This document shows positions 7,392-15,104 of a stretch of 24,574 bases of DNA, one piece after another. Every line of letters begins with the position of its first letter. The first letter of the stretch is position 1. The notes below the pieces were generated by a model. That model searched no databases. It worked only from the letters and a program-made list of their open reading frames with translations, and was not told the DNA's origin. The DNA is from JBDHTS01 sp039808845 (GTDB lineage Bacteria > Pseudomonadota > Alphaproteobacteria > Micavibrionales > Micavibrionaceae), in assembly GCA_039808845.1 (NCBI GenBank), contig JBDHTS010000030.1, forward strand, positions 1 through 24,574, given 5' to 3'. A program made the translations under genes and the position numbers.

Positions 7392-8285
7392 CTATTGCGT
7401 AACGCGAACCTGCTGGACCGAGCTACCGGTATAGATTCGCACATTATTGCCGGTTTGACCAGTGCCGTTTTGACGCTCCCTGTTGACTTCCGCTTCCAGG
7501 TCGTCGCGGACGGAGGTCAGGCGCTCGTCGGTGGTCAACGGGGTCAGATGGGTCTGCGTTTCATCGCCCAGGGAGCGGAGGGCAAGGCTCAGGTCGCCCA
7601 GCTTGCGCGCGAGCACCAGCTTCTCGGCCCCGCGCTGATCGACCTCAACCGTGATGGTCTTGCCGATCTTGATCTTGCCGTCCTCGCTGTTCGCCATGCG
7701 CTGGTCGACCGCCAGAACCTTGACATTCTGCATGATCGTCTCGGTCGCCATGCGATTGAAATTTTCCTTAAGCACCCGCTCCAGAACGGGATCCTGATCC
7801 GGATTTTCGATGCGTCCCGAATAGGTCAGGATGATGTCCACGCGATCCCCCGGCGCGATGAACCCGCCCGCCATGGATGTCGCGCTGACGGGAATGGCCA
7901 CGGCCTTCATGCCCGGCGTCAGGGCGGCGGCCAGAAAGTTCGGGCTGTCCTTCGGCACCAGAACGTGCTTCATGATCGGCTCGCCCGCGACGATGTTGCG
8001 AAGAGCCTTGCCGGACAGCTGCTCCGCCACCGGCTTGCTGCCCTGGCGCACGATGGCGGCATCGAACATCGCCGTCTGCGGCCAGCTTTGCCATTTCGCG
8101 TTCGCCGCCGTCACCGCCTCGCCCATTTTGATGGGCTTGGACGCCACGGCGATCATGACGGTCGGCATCTTCTGCGCCTTGACCTCTTTCTTCTTGGAGC
8201 CGCTCAAGGTTGCCTGAACCAGCAGAGCCGCCAGAACGGCCACGACCAGGCCTCCCGCCAAAACGATGATGACATTCTTGTTCAT
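7392..8285 (-). CDS. cpaB: Flp pilus assembly protein CpaB (RcpC)
   Basis: CpaB is a periplasmic, inner-membrane-anchored protein with a SAF domain that helps assemble or regulate the secretin. The product has one N-terminal membrane segment (about residues 5-25) followed by PTVMIAVASKPIKMGEAV, the start of the SAF domain. GFIAPGDRVDIILTYSG and the later VDQRGAEKLVLARKLGDLSLALR belong to the RcpC/CpaB domain. I chose ATG 8285 because GGGG lies seven bases upstream. An ATG two codons earlier (8291) is only one base from that sequence. The family is typically about 260-300 residues; this is 297. It lies between cpaA and cpaC. Confidence 0.92.
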   Translation of the reverse strand: MNKNVIIVLAGGLVVAVLAALLVQATLSGSKKKEVKAQKMPTVMIAVASKPIKMGEAVTAANAKWQSWPQTAMFDAAIVRQGSKPVAEQLSGKALRNIVAGEPIMKHVLVPKDSPNFLAAALTPGMKAVAIPVSATSMAGGFIAPGDRVDIILTYSGRIENPDQDPVLERVLKENFNRMATETIMQNVKVLAVDQRMANSEDGKIKIGKTITVEVDQRGAEKLVLARKLGDLSLALRSLGDETQTHLTPLTTDERLTSVRDDLEAEVNRERQNGTGQTGNNVRIYTGSSVQQVRVTQ

Positions 8286-8351
8286 GGCCATACCCCGAAC
8301 GTTACGCCGTGCAGTCTAGCATACTCCATAAAAGCGGCTGCCGGAAAAATG

Positions 8352-8897
8352 TCAGCCTCCAATAAAACTTTGCAGCCGGGCGGGCGAGAGCATCCCAAGC
8401 TTGATAAACGCCACGGCGATGCCGATGAACAGCGCCACGGCATAGGGCACGACCGCCTCGCCCCCCTGAACTCGCGCGACCCAGCTTCCTTCTTTAAAGC
8501 TCTTGAAAGGCTTGTATTTCCGCATCAACAGCGCGGCGGCGCTCAGGCCCGCCCCGGCGAACGCCATGGACAGCAGGAAGAACGAGACCCCCTGCCCTCC
8601 CGCCCATAAGGCGTAGGCCGCGGCCAGCTTGGAATCGGCGCCGCCCATCAGGCGCATGAAAAACATAACCATCGTGACGGCCAGGACGATCCCGCCCGTC
8701 ATGAGATGCGGCCCAAGGCCGGCCATGACATCGGCGCCCGCGATATGAGCCGCCGCCCAGGCAGGGAAAAACAGCGCCGCGACGATCAGGGAATGGAGAT
8801 TGGAGACATTCATCCGGCGAACGTCGCTATAGGCTGCGGCTGCTGCCACCGCCAGCGCCGCCAGGACGCACAGAAGATACAGGACGAGGAGGATCAT
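8352..8897 (-). CDS. cpaA: Prepilin peptidase CpaA (TadV-type)
   Basis: This small aspartic prepilin peptidase cleaves the leader of the Flp pilin and TadE-type pseudopilins at the inner membrane. The 181-residue protein is mostly hydrophobic, with about five or six membrane segments. Both catalytic aspartates of the GxGD-type family are visible: D25 in YSDVRRMNVSN and D88 in MGGADSKLAAAYAL, although the second motif reads GGAD rather than GGGD. It lacks the N-terminal methyltransferase domain, as expected for CpaA/TadV. A strong stem-loop lies between it and the upstream pilin gene. Confidence 0.92.
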   Translation of the reverse strand: MILLVLYLLCVLAALAVAAAAAYSDVRRMNVSNLHSLIVAALFFPAWAAAHIAGADVMAGLGPHLMTGGIVLAVTMVMFFMRLMGGADSKLAAAYALWAGGQGVSFFLLSMAFAGAGLSAAALLMRKYKPFKSFKEGSWVARVQGGEAVVPYAVALFIGIAVAFIKLGMLSPARLQSFIGG

Positions 8898-8912
8898 GGC
8901 AGGCCCTTCTCA

Positions 8913-8948
8913 GACGCAAGCCCACCCGGAAGGGGGTGGGCTTGCGTC
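8913..8948 (-). terminator. Strong 15-bp stem-loop between flp and cpaA (attenuator or mRNA stabiliser)
   Basis: Bases 8913-8927 and 8934-8948 are perfectly complementary (15 bp, GC-rich) around a six-base loop. It sits 19 bases after the flp stop codon and just before cpaA. No U-run follows on the minus strand, so it is not a classic intrinsic terminator. It more probably protects the pilin mRNA 3' end or partly attenuates readthrough into cpaABCD. Confidence 0.75.
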
Positions 8949-8966
8949 GTCCATTCGGAAAACCGG

Positions 8967-9170
8967 TTACTGGTTGGCTTCGACGTTCGAAGCAACGCTC
9001 GACATCGCGCTGCCGATCTTGTTGAACACGTTGCGCAGATCGTCCCCGAAAGCGAAGACCGCGGCAACGATGGCCAGCGAGATGCCGCCGGCGATCAGGC
9101 CGTATTCGATGGCCGTCGCGCCGTCCTTGTTGTAGACATAAGCCTGAATTTTCGCAATGAGCTTCGTCAT
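8967..9170 (-). CDS. flp: Flp-type major pilin subunit
   Basis: This 67-residue prepilin is the structural subunit of the Tad/Flp pilus. The leader ends at G17, and the mature protein starts ATAIEYGLIAGGISLAIVA. That gives the Flp hallmarks: cleavage after Gly, Glu at position +5, Tyr at +6, and a hydrophobic helix. The tail carries DDLRNVFNKIGSAM, typical of Flp. AAGGAG lies about ten bases before ATG 9170. It has a long AT-rich upstream region and is followed by a strong stem-loop, consistent with high, separate expression. The predicted peptidase CpaA is encoded immediately downstream. Confidence 0.95.
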   Translation of the reverse strand: MTKLIAKIQAYVYNKDGATAIEYGLIAGGISLAIVAAVFAFGDDLRNVFNKIGSAMSSVASNVEANQ

Positions 9171-9334
9171 AACTCATTTCTCCTTTAACGTTTCTCAGCA
9201 AGTTGTTTCAGTTAAATTCCCGCATCCGCCAGGACGGAAGATGCCGAACCCACAATTCCCATCATACACCCAATAATTTTAAAGGCCAGTTAAAAAAAGA
9301 TGGCTTTGTATATATAAACGCATGCAGAATCAGA

Positions 9335-9340
9335 ATTATA
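9335..9340 (-). promoter_or_regulatory. Possible -10 box of the flp promoter
   Basis: A perfect TATAAT on the minus strand lies in an AT-rich stretch about 165 bases upstream of flp. There is no convincing TTGACA-like -35 box at 16-18 bases, so activation by a regulator would be expected if this is the promoter. The position rests on the -10 match alone. Confidence 0.35.
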
Positions 9341-9427
9341 CACAGTTGTGGAAAATAAATTTTTTCATATTATCGCACTTATTGATATGAAGACTTTCGT
9401 TTGAAAATAGAACGATCTGGCAAAATT

Positions 9428-9519
9428 CGTCATTCCCCGCGCAGGCAGGGAATCCATAATCTGGATTTAAATTTCAGACAGCCCGATTATGGATCATCCG
9501 GACAAGCCGGATGATGACG
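9428..9519. repeat. Two-hairpin palindromic repeat element, copy 1
   Basis: The ends CGTCAT and ATGACG and the internal boxes ATCCATAATC and GATTATGGAT are inverted relative to each other. Each half also forms its own hairpin: left, a 9-bp stem with one mismatch around loop GCAG; right, CATCCGG/CCGGATG around loop ACAAG. A second copy lies at 20345-20450. It resembles REP/BIME-like or MITE-like intergenic repeats; no transposase is nearby. Confidence 0.85.
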
Positions 9520-9544
9520 TGCGGGCCTTAACGAGATTGCCTAC

Positions 9545-9569
9545 GAAAGTCCGTTAATTGTGGACTTTC
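9545..9569 (-). terminator. Hairpin downstream of tadG
   Basis: GAAAGTCC (9545-9552) and GGACTTTC (9562-9569) pair perfectly around a nine-base loop, about 21 bases beyond the tadG stop codon. No U-run follows on the minus strand, so termination is only suggested by position. Confidence 0.4.
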
Positions 9570-9590
9570 CGCCTCGCGTATCATGACACG

Positions 9591-11147
9591 CTATTTCGAG
9601 ATGTGCAGCGTGCTCAGCTGGCCGCCGATGGATTCGAAGATGCTGACCAGCTTGTCCTGGGTCGGGGCGTAGTAATACTGGTCCTCGGACGTCGCGCAAT
9701 CCTTGTACAGCTGGATCGTATTCTCGTCCGGGCTGCTGATGCTGCCCGTATCGAAGATGATGGTATAGACAAGCACGTCCTTGTCCTTCAGGGCCTGGCA
9801 GACCTCAAGGAAACGGTCATCGTAGTCGTTCGTCGTCAACGCGTTCGCCTTGTTGAGCCACAAAGCCGAGTAGTTGGAGTCCTTGGTGTTGTAACCATCG
9901 GTCATCATCACGACGGCTTTTTTCCATGCCTTGTTATCCCAGGCGGTGCCCTCCGTAAAAGGAGGTTCCGGAGAGATCATGCGGTAGCCCCAGATCATGC
10001 CGATATTGCCCAGCGTGTTGCCCTCCGGCTGCATGCTGTCGATCGTGCTGTTCAGATCCGTTTTATTGTTGGTAAGCGGACGGACGGTCGCATAAGGGCA
10101 TCCTTGGTTCACCGGAATCTTCGGCTCGATGCTGTAGGTATAGTAATCGTGCACCGAATCATAGTGGTCGATTTGCTGCGTACAGACCTTGTTCGCGCCT
10201 TTTCCGGTGCAGACCGTCTTATAGACGGGAACCTGCTTGGTCACGCTCGTCTGTTTCCGGTAGGAATATTTGTAAATATCCCACGGCCCCTCGTAATTGT
10301 CCTCGACATCGTCGGGATGGGGATCATTGTCCGTCACCAGCTTGTCAGCCGTAACGCCTGACGTTGCCCCCGTCGTGCTGAATTTCCAGCCGTCGGCGTT
10401 GTGCTCGATGATGCAGCCGTACCATTTCGTGGTCGTCGTCGTGTCATGACTGGTGGTATAGGCCGTTCCCGACGGCAGTGTTACGAACGTTTCGCCGTTA
10501 TTATAGACCCCGCCTGAAGGCGTCTCCCCAAGGCCGTATTTCCCGACCCGCACGGAATTGCTGAACGGCACCAGCCCCACCCGCACGCCTGACTCTCCGC
10601 CTTGCGGAAGAACGGCGTTAATCAGCGTTTTCGCCGCAAGCTTCAAGGAAGCGATCTTCTTGTTTCCGGTGCTGTCGTATTCATCCATCGAGCCGGTGTT
10701 ATCCAGCACCATGACGATTTCCAGGCCGCTCGCATCCTTGCTGACCTCCGTCTCGGCGGATACCGTGAACGTGTCCTTGCCGATGATCCACATGAAATTG
10801 GTCTGGAACATGGCCTGCGCCGAAACGGTGACCGTCGCGTCCGAAATCTGGACATGCAGGCCGTGCGCCGTGCCGATCTTGATGTCGGGATAGTTGGCGG
10901 CGAAGAAATCCGTGATTTTCTGCTCGATGACGCTTTCATCCTCCGACGAGGCGGCGCCAGCCAGGGCGGCGGCGTCAAGCGCGCCGTGCAGGCGCTGGCG
11001 CACCAGGTAGGCCTCGCCCAGGTCGATCGAGAACCCGATGGCGGTCAGCAGGACCGGCGCCATGACCGCGAAGGTCACGAGAATGCTGCCCCGTACGGAA
11101 TGAACCCATCCGAGCGCTGCTCTTTTCGTGAGGATGAAGCTGTTCAT
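9591..11147 (-). CDS. tadG: TadG-like pilus protein with von Willebrand factor A domain
   Basis: TadG is an envelope protein of the Tad system, thought to act with TadE as a minor pseudopilin-like component. The 518-residue protein has a charged N-terminus and a membrane segment (about 21-40) with the Tad_N pattern SILVTFAVMAPVLLTAIGF, then QRLHGALDAAALAGA. A vWA domain follows, with a MIDAS-type motif MVLDNTGSMDE (146-156) and a second motif AVVMMTDGYNT. Between them lies a long insert rich in Tyr and Thr with a cysteine pair (KTVCTGKG and NKVCTQQ). The start overlaps the tadE stop by four bases (ATGA). The symbol is used in the family sense. Confidence 0.88.
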   Translation of the reverse strand: MNSFILTKRAALGWVHSVRGSILVTFAVMAPVLLTAIGFSIDLGEAYLVRQRLHGALDAAALAGAASSEDESVIEQKITDFFAANYPDIKIGTAHGLHVQISDATVTVSAQAMFQTNFMWIIGKDTFTVSAETEVSKDASGLEIVMVLDNTGSMDEYDSTGNKKIASLKLAAKTLINAVLPQGGESGVRVGLVPFSNSVRVGKYGLGETPSGGVYNNGETFVTLPSGTAYTTSHDTTTTTKWYGCIIEHNADGWKFSTTGATSGVTADKLVTDNDPHPDDVEDNYEGPWDIYKYSYRKQTSVTKQVPVYKTVCTGKGANKVCTQQIDHYDSVHDYYTYSIEPKIPVNQGCPYATVRPLTNNKTDLNSTIDSMQPEGNTLGNIGMIWGYRMISPEPPFTEGTAWDNKAWKKAVVMMTDGYNTKDSNYSALWLNKANALTTNDYDDRFLEVCQALKDKDVLVYTIIFDTGSISSPDENTIQLYKDCATSEDQYYYAPTQDKLVSIFESIGGQLSTLHISK

Positions 11148-11683
11148 GAGGCCCCCCTTGTGACGGTCGCGGACAGTCTGCCACGGGCGAATGCCGTTTC
11201 AGACATCTTGATGTTGCCGAAAATGCTCTTCCAGAATGTCGGGCTGTATTCATACGTTACGGTCACCATGACGACGCCGTCCCCCTCCACGCCCAGGGGC
11301 GCGACCTGGTCGTCGGGACTGGTGACAGGCGTCATGTTCCTTGTCTCCCGCCACAGCTGCTGCGGATCGTCGTTCTGGTCATAGGAATAGCTGATGATGT
11401 CGACCCCGTAAGGCGCCGTCGCGAAAGGCATGATCCCCAGCTGCCCCCCTGTTATGGCCTGATTCAGCTCCGTCTCGCTGACATCTTCCTCGCGCGTAAT
11501 GAGGTCCGCCACCATCTGGGCCGAAGAGATCGTCTTCTGGTTCAGGAGAATGGCGTTGCCGATGTCGAACACGCCGATCAGCATCAGCATCAGCACAGGA
11601 AAAATCATTGCGAATTCGATATAGGCGACGCCGCCCTCGTCCCTCTTCCACCCTGCCAGCGCTTTCAAGATGCGGATCGCCAT
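11144..11683 (-). CDS. tadE: TadE-like pseudopilin, gene 2 of the pair
   Basis: TadE-family proteins are minor pseudopilins of the Tad system, processed by the prepilin peptidase. After ATG 11683 the 179-residue product has a basic leader ending DEGG, then VAYIEFAMIFPVLMLMLIGVFDIGNAI. This gives Glu at +5 after the Gly18 cleavage site, as in Flp. The rest is a periplasmic domain. I chose ATG 11683, four bases after the stop of the preceding tadE-like gene. A TTG at 11707 inside that gene would add eight residues. It overlaps tadG by four bases, so the three genes are likely co-translated. Confidence 0.85.
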   Translation of the reverse strand: MAIRILKALAGWKRDEGGVAYIEFAMIFPVLMLMLIGVFDIGNAILLNQKTISSAQMVADLITREEDVSETELNQAITGGQLGIMPFATAPYGVDIISYSYDQNDDPQQLWRETRNMTPVTSPDDQVAPLGVEGDGVVMVTVTYEYSPTFWKSIFGNIKMSETAFARGRLSATVTRGAS

Positions 11684-11687
11684 TGCC

Positions 11688-12236
11688 CTATGCCTGATAC
11701 GGTTCAACCTGCATGACGACGGTAGACATCATCAGCTTGGTATGATTGGGGCCATCCGAAAAAAACTGCCCGATCAGCGGAGTCAGCATCGGATAGCGGT
11801 AAAACACGCGGATCATGACGACATCCCCGGACCCGCCGGAATCGAAGGGCGGTGTGATAAGGTTGCCGTCCTCATCGAATTCAGGGGCCGTGACCGTTTC
11901 AAAATCCGAGAAGCTGTCCAGGGTCTGGACCTGGAACTGGAACTTCCTGCAGTCGAGAATATACAGGGAATTCGCGCATAGCGCATCGCTGAACACTTCC
12001 GCCGGATCCTGCCCGGACGTCTGCTGCAGCTCGCCGGTGCGGATGCGGCGCGCGGCATCCTGGACGGCGCCTTCCATCAACGAACTGGCCGCGAAATACA
12101 TCGAAAGTTCGATAATGGCGACCAGGAACATCGTGAACGGTACCGCCAGAACGCTGAACTCGATCGCTGTCGTCCCCCCTTCGGAACGCAGCCATTGCCG
12201 TATCTTGCGCCGTATTCTGGACAGATGTTTCATCAT
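11688..12236 (-). CDS. tadE: TadE-like pseudopilin, gene 1 of the pair
   Basis: The 182-residue product has a basic N-terminus, then SEGGTTAIEFSVLAVPFTMFLVA. Cleavage after Gly21 would place Glu at +5, so it fits a TadE-type pseudopilin cut by CpaA. The periplasmic part carries MEGAVQDAARRIRTGELQQ, which matches other TadE-like proteins, and two cysteines (LCANSLYILDC) that may form a disulfide. ATG 12236 is chosen because GGGGA lies four bases upstream (seven before the next ATG). A GTG at 12257 would add seven residues. It is first in a tightly packed tadE-tadE-tadG set. Confidence 0.87.
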   Translation of the reverse strand: MMKHLSRIRRKIRQWLRSEGGTTAIEFSVLAVPFTMFLVAIIELSMYFAASSLMEGAVQDAARRIRTGELQQTSGQDPAEVFSDALCANSLYILDCRKFQFQVQTLDSFSDFETVTAPEFDEDGNLITPPFDSGGSGDVVMIRVFYRYPMLTPLIGQFFSDGPNHTKLMMSTVVMQVEPYQA

Positions 12237-12333
12237 AAAATCCCCATGCGCCGCCACGCCCCGGACGGGCGGCCATGAACCATTATCCTACGGAAACGCT
12301 AAGGCACTGTTTATTTTACAGAAAATTTTATCT

Positions 12334-12840
12334 TTATTTGACGCGCTCTTTGACGGCTTCGTCATGGCCCACCGGAAAACCGTGGGAATCCAGGAGAATT
12401 TCGCCCGTCACCTCCGGCCCCCACCGCTCGACCAGCCTGGCCTGTGTCTTAACGATTTCTTTCTGCCGGGCCTGACCGCGCTGGGTCATGAGCGTGGAAA
12501 CGATCCCCGTGACCGCCCAGTCGACCATGTACCCGGCGCCGGCCGCCCCGTAAATGACGATCACCGTCTGGGGATTGGTAATGATGCCCAGCGCCGTTTC
12601 GACCTTGTTTCCATGCGTCCAGAGCTGGACGAGGAAGGGCGCGCAGCCCGCTATGTTCATGGCTCCGACCGTCAGCCCTTTCAGGCCTTTTTTCGTCTGG
12701 TCCAGCAAGGCGGCAATGACCGTCGGAAGCATGCCGATCCCCAGCATGATCGCGGAAGGAATAAAGACGATCCCCATGACCAGGAATCCGATCCCCAGGA
12801 TCCGGGCGCGCCAGCTGAGCTTTCCCCTGCGCCGGGCCAT
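12334..12840 (-). CDS. Small polytopic membrane protein paired with the pseudokinase (function unknown)
   Basis: I do not recognise this 168-residue protein. It has a very basic N-terminus (MARRRGKLSWRAR) and three or more hydrophobic segments at about 14-47, 55-74 and 92-118. A hydrophilic C-terminal tail of about 50 residues follows, containing RLVERWGPEVTGEILLDSHG. The topology suggests an inner-membrane protein with a cytoplasmic tail. Its ATG shares one base with the pseudokinase stop codon (TGATG), so the two are almost certainly co-translated and may form a complex. The tadE-tadE-tadG genes follow after a gap of about 97 bases. Confidence 0.75.
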   Translation of the reverse strand: MARRRGKLSWRARILGIGFLVMGIVFIPSAIMLGIGMLPTVIAALLDQTKKGLKGLTVGAMNIAGCAPFLVQLWTHGNKVETALGIITNPQTVIVIYGAAGAGYMVDWAVTGIVSTLMTQRGQARQKEIVKTQARLVERWGPEVTGEILLDSHGFPVGHDEAVKERVK

Positions 12841-14963
12841 CAGGATGATCCTTTCATGAAATGCATGAAGGCGACGGCCATAATGGCGATGCCGCCGATC
12901 ACCGCCGAGGCGATGGCCGCGTATTCATGGCCGGCCTCGCGCCCGAAACTCTGAGGTTTCGACAAATCGGCTTCCAGCTTTGCCAGCTCGTCGCGCATGC
13001 TGCTGTAATCGCGCATGGCCTGCTTGAATTCCAGCATGTCGTTCTGACGCATCATCGGGTCGTCCAGAATGGCCGCCACACGGTTCAGATCGCCGGCGGC
13101 GGCGGTCCTGTCGATTTTCTGCTTCAGCTTCTCGCGCAGGTGGCGGTCATGCAGGCGCTCATAGACGGGCTTGAGAATTTCCGCCGCCCACGCCGCCACG
13201 CCGGGCAGGCTGTCGATATGCGACCGCTTCTGCAGCAAAGCCAGGACCTTGACGTTGCCCATGATGCGCCGGTGGAATTCCCCCGCGTTCAGGTCGGCCA
13301 GAAACGGATCGATCACGCGCTTGTCCTTGACGGACAGGAAGGCGGCGATGTGCCGGTCGATGAACAGATGCGGCCTGTTCGGCTTCTTCGCGATATCCTC
13401 ATAGGCGTACATCAGATCCTCCGGGCTGCGGACGTAATAGCCTTTCAGGATGTCGCTGATGCACGGCGCTTCCTGGCACAGGAAATAGAGGCAGCGCTCG
13501 ATCCCGTACCCCATCGTCTGCTGCTTCAGGAAGGCCCTGCTGCTGTCGAACCGGGATACCAGCGCGCCGATGTCGACCAGCGCGTCGTTCTGGATCGTCA
13601 CCCAGTACGTCACGAGCTGCTGGTTGATGATGTCGATATAGGGCTGGATGTCTTTCTTCCGGATCATCGCGTCCGCCATGGCGAACGGGATGCCGTCCGG
13701 ATTCAGCACCAGCCCCTTGTACCGCAGAGGCGCGGAGATATCGAGCGCGATGGACACGCGGGCCAGCAGCCGGTCCCAGTATCCCGGCCCCCGTCCCGTC
13801 TCCTGCGCCGCGTCGAGAGATTCCTGCAGGCGGTTGCTGATCGTCCTGTCTTCCAGCGACCGCTCGATCCATTGGCCGAGCGCGCCGTTCTCGACCATAT
13901 GCACGGCCTCCGGCTGGTTCTTGTTCAGGTCCATCGCCAGGATGGACGGCCGGAAATATTTGTCGTTGTTGAACTGCAGAGGGCGCGCCGCCTTGATCTT
14001 TTTCGTGATCTGCTTGGGGCTCAGGCGCTGGCCGTCCAGCCAGCTGCTGATCTCCGCCAGCGTCCAGCGCTGGGACGGATCGTCGTACAGAAGCCCGCGC
14101 AGCAGTTCGAGGATGGCGCCGGTAAACCGCTCGTTTCCGGTCAGCGCCGTGTAGCTTCCGTTTTCGATCTTGTGCTTGACGATCTCCTCGTCGTTCATGC
14201 CCTCCATCGGGTCCCTGTGGCGAAGAAGGACGGCAAGGCTGACGCCGAAGGAATACAGGTCATCCTCATACGTCCCGCGCCCGCGCGATAGAGGGTCCGC
14301 CATGGCGCGCTCGATGGATTCATAGACGGCCGGCTGCGTATAGGATGGCGGCGTGGACAGGCAGTCGCCGAAAATCACCCTTTCGACCACTTTCGCGCCG
14401 CCGTCGAACATGTTCGAGGGGCGGATGCTGCCATGGTAGACGTCGGCGTCCCGCAGATCGGACAACGCCAGGACGGCAGGCCGGATGACCGTCTGCAGCA
14501 CCTGTTCGGCGCGCCATCCCAGGCCACTGTCGCCCGGCTTCAGGATCGGATGGCCGAGATTGTTTTCGTAAACGAAAGCGTAACGCTCCCCGCCGCCGGG
14601 CGGCCAGTAACAGACCCCCGAAGCAATCAGCCGGGCAAGGCCTGGGCTGTTGATGCCGGCGATCAGGGGCGCCTGGCGCGTCCGCGGAACGAGGTTGTTT
14701 TCGCATATGAGGGCGAAATAGGGAAAGCCTTCCACCTCTCCCTTGTTTCGCGCGCCATAGGCCGCGACCGGGCCATGGTCGAGATGCGGCATCCTTTTGT
14801 CGTATAGGATCTCGATCGCGTCGTTAAGGATGGCCTGCGTGGTGTTGCCGGTGCGCCGGAAAGCCTGGTCCACCGCGGCGCCGCGCTTGTGGTCCTTGCC
14901 CTTGCGCTCCGGTTTGTCCGGGCCCTCGGTCGTGCCGTCACTGCTGGTCTGATCGCTGTTCAT
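12840..14963 (-). CDS. Tail-anchored protein-kinase-like protein, probable pseudokinase
   Basis: The 707-residue protein contains a kinase-fold region at about 75-310. The catalytic-loop position reads YHGSIRPSNM (176-185), where active kinases have HRDxxxxN. The DFG position reads FGDC (198-201). The later helix motif EDDLYSFGV (233-241) and subdomain XI arginine in DDPSQRWTLAEI (294-305) are intact. With the catalytic Asp replaced and no glycine-rich loop seen, it is probably a pseudokinase. The remaining ~370 residues are mostly helical with no recognised domain, ending in a membrane segment near 681-703. It leads the tad region and is coupled to the next membrane protein gene. No clear ribosome-binding site precedes ATG 14963. 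Confidence 0.75.
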   Translation of the reverse strand: MNSDQTSSDGTTEGPDKPERKGKDHKRGAAVDQAFRRTGNTTQAILNDAIEILYDKRMPHLDHGPVAAYGARNKGEVEGFPYFALICENNLVPRTRQAPLIAGINSPGLARLIASGVCYWPPGGGERYAFVYENNLGHPILKPGDSGLGWRAEQVLQTVIRPAVLALSDLRDADVYHGSIRPSNMFDGGAKVVERVIFGDCLSTPPSYTQPAVYESIERAMADPLSRGRGTYEDDLYSFGVSLAVLLRHRDPMEGMNDEEIVKHKIENGSYTALTGNERFTGAILELLRGLLYDDPSQRWTLAEISSWLDGQRLSPKQITKKIKAARPLQFNNDKYFRPSILAMDLNKNQPEAVHMVENGALGQWIERSLEDRTISNRLQESLDAAQETGRGPGYWDRLLARVSIALDISAPLRYKGLVLNPDGIPFAMADAMIRKKDIQPYIDIINQQLVTYWVTIQNDALVDIGALVSRFDSSRAFLKQQTMGYGIERCLYFLCQEAPCISDILKGYYVRSPEDLMYAYEDIAKKPNRPHLFIDRHIAAFLSVKDKRVIDPFLADLNAGEFHRRIMGNVKVLALLQKRSHIDSLPGVAAWAAEILKPVYERLHDRHLREKLKQKIDRTAAAGDLNRVAAILDDPMMRQNDMLEFKQAMRDYSSMRDELAKLEADLSKPQSFGREAGHEYAAIASAVIGGIAIMAVAFMHFMKGSS

Positions 14964-15004
14964 AAGGAAACCGGAAAAGAAAGGGCTCTGGAAAGCCGGT
15001 CCTC

Positions 15005-15033
15005 ATTCTAAAGCATTATCATTAAAGGTTGAA
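15005..15033 (-). promoter_or_regulatory. Possible promoter of the pseudokinase operon
   Basis: On the minus strand TTCAAC (15033-15028) and TAGAAT (15010-15005) are 17 bases apart, a fair sigma-70 match. The transcript would start near 14998, giving a leader of about 35 bases before ATG 14963. The surrounding 14964-15104 gap shows no gene. Confidence 0.4.
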
Positions 15034-15066
15034 TATATGAATTATCAGGAGCCGTCCTATTATCTT

Positions 15067-15087
15067 CCCTCTCCCAGAGGGAGAGGG
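15067..15087 (-). terminator. Hairpin downstream of purA
   Basis: CCCTCTCCC (15067-15075) and GGGAGAGGG (15079-15087) form a 9-bp stem with a three-base loop, 17 bases after the purA stop. No U-run follows on the minus strand, so it is a terminator candidate only by position and stem strength. It may be a fragment of a common CT-rich intergenic repeat. Confidence 0.4.
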
Positions 15088-15104
15088 GATATATCACCGA
15101 AGGG

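Larger units (their letters stand above)
9171..9590. other. 420-base intergenic region between tadG and flp
   Basis: No gene is supported here. From right to left on the minus strand it holds an 8-bp hairpin just after tadG (9545-9569), a two-hairpin repeat element (9428-9519), an AT-rich stretch with a perfect TATAAT (9340-9335), and the AAAGGAG ribosome-binding site of flp near 9181-9187. It is the likely promoter and leader region of the pilin gene. Confidence 0.7.

Noticed and set aside
7380..8609. Plus-strand ORF (409 residues) opposite cpaB and cpaA
   Set aside because: It spans two well-supported minus-strand genes and the gap between them, and its product is His/Arg-rich shadow sequence.
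9345..9360. DnaA-box-like TTTTCCACA in the flp upstream region
   Set aside because: A single near-match with no cluster, no dnaA or gidA neighbours and no other origin features.
12861..14291. Plus-strand ORF (476 residues) opposite the pseudokinase
   Set aside because: The minus-strand reading shows kinase-fold motifs and a membrane tail; the plus-strand product shows no recognisable domain.
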